Assembly (NCBI RefSeq): GCF_020731285.1
Contig: NZ_JAJFOW010000007.1
Span: 160,917 to 224,916, forward strand
Origin: Cohnella baijiui
Lineage (GTDB): Bacteria; Bacillota; Bacilli; Paenibacillales; Paenibacillaceae
DNA length: 64,000 bases
Reading direction: 5' to 3'
Every line of letters starts with the position of its first letter. The stretch's first letter is position 1. This document shows, in pieces, positions 61,566-64,000 of the stretch. The notes beneath the pieces were generated by a model. The model worked only from the letters and a program-made list of their open reading frames with translations. It was not told the origin of the DNA and ran no database searches. The position numbers and the translations under genes were made by a program.

Positions 61566-61697
61566 AGCAATGGTTTATGTAAAATACTGGGGACCTTCTT
61601 ACATATGCTGCGCACACGCGCAACTTTTTCGTTTAGCGCCGGTATAACCATAGGACCGGCCGCGAACGTTCACCCTGAAAGGTGGAGGTCGCGTTAC

Positions 61698-62303
61698 ATG
61701 ATGACCGATTCTCAACTGATTCGGGAAATCAAAGACGGCAACGTGGAGATGTATTCCACGCTGATGAGCAAATATCAAAAAAAGATCTTATCCTTCATTT
61801 ATCATATGCTTCGCAGCGCCAAGCTGGAGCTGCTGGCGGAAGACCTTTGCTCCGAGACGTTCTACAAAGCATACCGAAGCCTCCATTCGTTTCGGGAAGT
61901 CGATGCGTCTTTTTCGACGTGGCTTTACACGATCGCCCGCAACACCGTGTTGAGCGAGCTGCGCAAGCAGAAGGCGGCGCATCTTTCGCTGGACGATATG
62001 ACCTACATACCCGCAGCGCCCGCCGAGGCCGCGCCCGAGCAGGCGCTGCTCCGCAGCGAGAAAGTCTCGATGGTCCGGGACGCGATCAACAATTTGCCGG
62101 AGAAGCAGCGTTCCGCGCTGATCCTGCGGGAATACGACGGACTGGACTATCAAGAGATCGCCAACATTCTCGGCCAGACCGTGAGCGCCGTCAAGTCGCT
62201 GCTGTTCCGGGCGCGGGCGAGCGTAAAGACGCAGTTGGAATCGTATGTGCAAGAGCCGGAATCGGTGCTGATGAAGGAGTACGAGGAGTTGAAGACGCGA
62301 TGA
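61698..62303 (+). CDS. ECF-type RNA polymerase sigma factor
   Basis: A 201-residue sigma-70 family factor with region 2 (LAEDLCSETFYKAYRSLHSF, FSTWLYTIARNTVLSELRKQ) and region 4 (LPEKQRSALILREYDGLDYQ, EIANILGQTVSAVKSLLFRA). No region 1 or 3, as in ECF factors. ATG at 61698 has GGTGGAGG upstream; the earlier ATG at 61605 has no such site. It overlaps a zinc-finger anti-sigma gene, so it is probably kept inactive at the membrane. The signal and regulon are unknown. Confidence 0.93.
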   Translation: MMTDSQLIREIKDGNVEMYSTLMSKYQKKILSFIYHMLRSAKLELLAEDLCSETFYKAYRSLHSFREVDASFSTWLYTIARNTVLSELRKQKAAHLSLDDMTYIPAAPAEAAPEQALLRSEKVSMVRDAINNLPEKQRSALILREYDGLDYQEIANILGQTVSAVKSLLFRARASVKTQLESYVQEPESVLMKEYEELKTR

Positions 62304-62902
62304 GATCAGCTTGCGATCGGATACAGGACCGACTCGCGGATTATTGGGACTTGCCGGAGGACGCGCCCGATCGGCGGGAAGTCGACGAGCACCTCAAGGG
62401 ATGCACCGCCTGCGCGGAGGAATTCCGGCTGTGGGAGGAGAGCTTTGCGCTCATTCGCGAGCTGCCGGACGCCTACCCGCCCGAGGAGGAAGCGATCGCC
62501 GCCGCCGAAGTGAACCGCAGCGTCATGAACCGGATTTACGCCGAGGAGCACTGGCTGCTCCCCGCGTCTCGCCGGGCCTACGCCTTTACCGGCGCTTTCC
62601 GCGTCCGGGTGGCGAGTTTGCTGGCGGCGCTGCTCGCGGTGTTCGGCTGCGGGTTCCTCTATTCGCTGTACGACCGCTCTTCGGCCAACAATCACGCGTT
62701 GACGGGCGTCATGGAGACGGCGAACGCGCTTACCGACCGTTCCGGCAGCCAGCTGTTCATCGACGTTCCGGTCGCAAGCCTGAGCGATCCGATCGTGCTT
62801 CGCGTTTCTCCCGCCATGCCCGAATATTGGATCGCGCTCTCCCTGCTCGGCGTCGTCATGACGCTGCTCATCCTGAACTGGTTTACCCGGGTGCGCGCAT
62901 GA
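62300..62902 (+). CDS. Membrane anti-sigma factor with zinc-finger motif
   Basis: A 200-residue protein with an N-terminal ZAS-type motif DEHLKGCTACAEEF (H32, C36, C39; C5 as possible fourth ligand), which should bind the cognate ECF factor. Two membrane helices follow at about 104-122 (VASLLAALLAVFGCGFLY) and 176-194 (IALSLLGVVMTLLILNWF); the loop between is outside. ATG at 62300 overlaps the sigma gene. A site for proteolysis cannot be read from sequence. Confidence 0.88.
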   Translation: MRSACDRIQDRLADYWDLPEDAPDRREVDEHLKGCTACAEEFRLWEESFALIRELPDAYPPEEEAIAAAEVNRSVMNRIYAEEHWLLPASRRAYAFTGAFRVRVASLLAALLAVFGCGFLYSLYDRSSANNHALTGVMETANALTDRSGSQLFIDVPVASLSDPIVLRVSPAMPEYWIALSLLGVVMTLLILNWFTRVRA

Positions 62903-63483
62903 GCGGAAAGATGCGGCTCGGATGGGTACGTCACGGCGTCACCTCCTGGAACCAGGCAGGCAAAATTCAAGGCACGACCGACATCCCCCTCAGCGCGGAG
63001 GGCGAACAGCAGGCAACGCTTCTTGCCGATCGGTTGACGCGCGAGCCGGCCGTTTGGGACGGCGTCGTCAGCAGCGACCTCAAGCGCGCCAGCAAAACGG
63101 CCGCGATTTTGGCGGAACGGCTTCAGGTGCCACTGCTCCTGGACGAACGGCTGCGAGAGCGCAGCTTCGGCTCCGCCGAAGGGACGACCGAAGCGGAGCG
63201 TCTCGCCCGCTGGGGCGCGGATTGGCGCAGCCAGGTGCCGGATCAGGAGACGAACGAGCAGGTGCGGACCCGCGGTCTCGCCTTCGTCGAAGCATTTTCG
63301 GCGCGGCATGCCGGGGAGAGCTGGCTCGCCGTCACGCACGGCAGCTTTCTGGCGCAGATGCTGCAAGCGCTGCGGACCGGCGTGGACGATCGGCACATCG
63401 CGAATCTGTCGCTGACGATTCTTGAGCGCGAAGGCTCGGTCTGGGTGCCGGTACTGCACAATTGTACGGCCCATCTCCGATAA
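62899..63483 (+). CDS. Histidine phosphatase family protein (GpmB-like)
   Basis: A 194-residue member of the phosphoglycerate mutase/histidine phosphatase superfamily. The phosphoacceptor His is in WVRHGVTSWNQAGKIQGTTD, the second His in LAVTHGSFLAQM, with conserved Arg in SSDLKRASKTA and Glu in RLRERSFGSAEG. It is probably a small-molecule phosphatase, substrate unknown. ATG overlaps the anti-sigma gene by 4 nt, so it is the last gene of the sigma operon; a terminator follows. Confidence 0.9.
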   Translation: MSGKMRLGWVRHGVTSWNQAGKIQGTTDIPLSAEGEQQATLLADRLTREPAVWDGVVSSDLKRASKTAAILAERLQVPLLLDERLRERSFGSAEGTTEAERLARWGADWRSQVPDQETNEQVRTRGLAFVEAFSARHAGESWLAVTHGSFLAQMLQALRTGVDDRHIANLSLTILEREGSVWVPVLHNCTAHLR

Positions 63484-63499
63484 AGACGAACGAACGGAC

Positions 63500-63526
63500 G
63501 CTTGCCGCTTGCGGCAAGCTTTTTTT
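63500..63526 (+). terminator. Intrinsic terminator
   Basis: GCTTGCCGC (63500-63508) pairs perfectly with GCGGCAAGC (63511-63519), then seven T residues. Confidence 0.95.
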
Positions 63527-63633
63527 GTTTACCTTCGTTCGACGGGATTCAGGGCTGCCGGTCGCGTTGGCTGCCAACGGGCAGACACCTATGAGTCGGA
63601 CCCAGTGGATCGACGTTTCAACTTATGCGAATA

Positions 63634-63735
63634 ATCGAATACGATCCTGCTTTTCGCGGCAAATAGCGCTTTTAGATTCGAAAAATCGAATCTATATCTG
63701 TCTTTTCGCGAGAAAAAGGGGCATTGGATGCAGAA
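63634..63735. repeat. 51-bp tandem repeats, family 1 (two units)
   Basis: ATCGAAT at 63634 and 63685, exactly 51 bp apart, each followed by TNCTTTTCGCG about 14 bp later. The junction holds the complete palindrome GATTCGAAAAATCGAATC. Same orientation as the 61-kb units, opposite to the 7.2-kb array. Confidence 0.85.
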
Positions 63736-64000
63736 ATTTTGCAAACAAAGTGACATCCTTTGCTTGTTCTCCTGCAACTGCGTCCTTGATGTAACGATAT
63801 GACGATTTCTTTCAACGTGAGGTCGTGTGAAGTGCAAGAGGATGGTTCACCACGGGAATGGCACTCGCCAAAAAGGCGCAAAAAGGCACCCACCTTTTGT
63901 AGTCAACGACAATCCCACATTTTTTTATCGTCGTGCCTAATTTAGTTGTGTTACCAATACAGGATACGCTTTGGCTTTAGTCGCTTAGGATGCTTGCGCG
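63736..64000. other. Right end of the window, no gene seen
   Basis: AT-rich sequence with only short open frames and no ribosome binding site in front of any of them. A promoter or gene start for the next unit may lie beyond 64000. Confidence 0.5.

Overview
The window reads as a contiguous piece of chromosome from a high-GC, endospore-forming member of the Paenibacillaceae (Cohnella- or Paenibacillus-like). Evidence: many sporulation and germination genes (scpAB context, ytfJ/gerW, dacB, spmAB, ypeB, YIEGIA pair, spoVIF, spoIVA), the Bacillus-type order rib-scp-dacB-spm-rluB-resABCDE-serA and cmk-ypfD-der-gpsA-spoIVA-hbs-mtrB-hepS-menG-hepT-ndk-cheR-aroCBH-trpEDCFBA-hisC-tyrA, strong AGGAGG ribosome binding sites, frequent TTG/GTG starts, and sigma-A, sigma-E and sigma-K type promoters. 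No transposase, prophage or CRISPR array was found.

Layout. 1-3.2 kb: end of the riboflavin operon (ribBA, ribH), then scpA-scpB. 3.3-7.2 kb: sporulation block (DUF2953/ytfI, ytfJ, dacB, spmA, spmB). 7.5-14 kb: rluB and the cytochrome c maturation/redox-sensing set resA-B-C-D-E. 14.2-18.8 kb: serA and an unknown membrane protein on the minus strand, a CPBP protease pair and a lipoprotein polysaccharide deacetylase. 19-31.4 kb: mecA, prsW, ypeB (no sleB beside it), a PilZ protein, cmk, plsC, an S1-domain protein, the YIEGIA pair, der, plsY, gpsA. 31.5-36 kb: spoVIF, DUF2768, two 2Fe-2S ferredoxins around a nucleotidyltransferase, a YphF-type lipoprotein, spoIVA. 36-40 kb: a sugar ABC transporter inserted between spoIVA and hbs. 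40-47 kb: hbs, tRNA-Pro, mtrB (TRAP), and a menaquinone operon in which hepS-menG-hepT encloses ubiA-, ubiX- and mqnA-type genes, pointing to the futalosine route. 47-61 kb: ndk, cheR, then aroC-B-H and trpEDCFBA-hisC-tyrA. 61.7-63.5 kb: an ECF sigma factor, its anti-sigma factor and a histidine phosphatase.

Working together: aroCBH, trpEDCFBA, hisC and tyrA make the aromatic amino acids, and the trp leader carries seven GAG triplets, a perfectly complementary antiterminator segment and an intrinsic terminator. TRAP encoded 11 kb upstream is therefore very likely its regulator. The res genes and the menaquinone genes serve the same respiratory chain (cytochrome c maturation, quinone).

Most unusual content lies between genes: two unrelated families of ~51-bp tandem repeats (7.2, 61.1 and 63.7 kb; and 51.4-51.55 kb), a 14-bp tandem repeat at 51.7 kb, and a candidate free-standing small RNA at 61.3 kb (minus strand) with a perfect TTGACA-17-TATAAT promoter, a C/U-rich unpaired region and a strong terminator. 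All calls come from reading the sequence; no database search was run.
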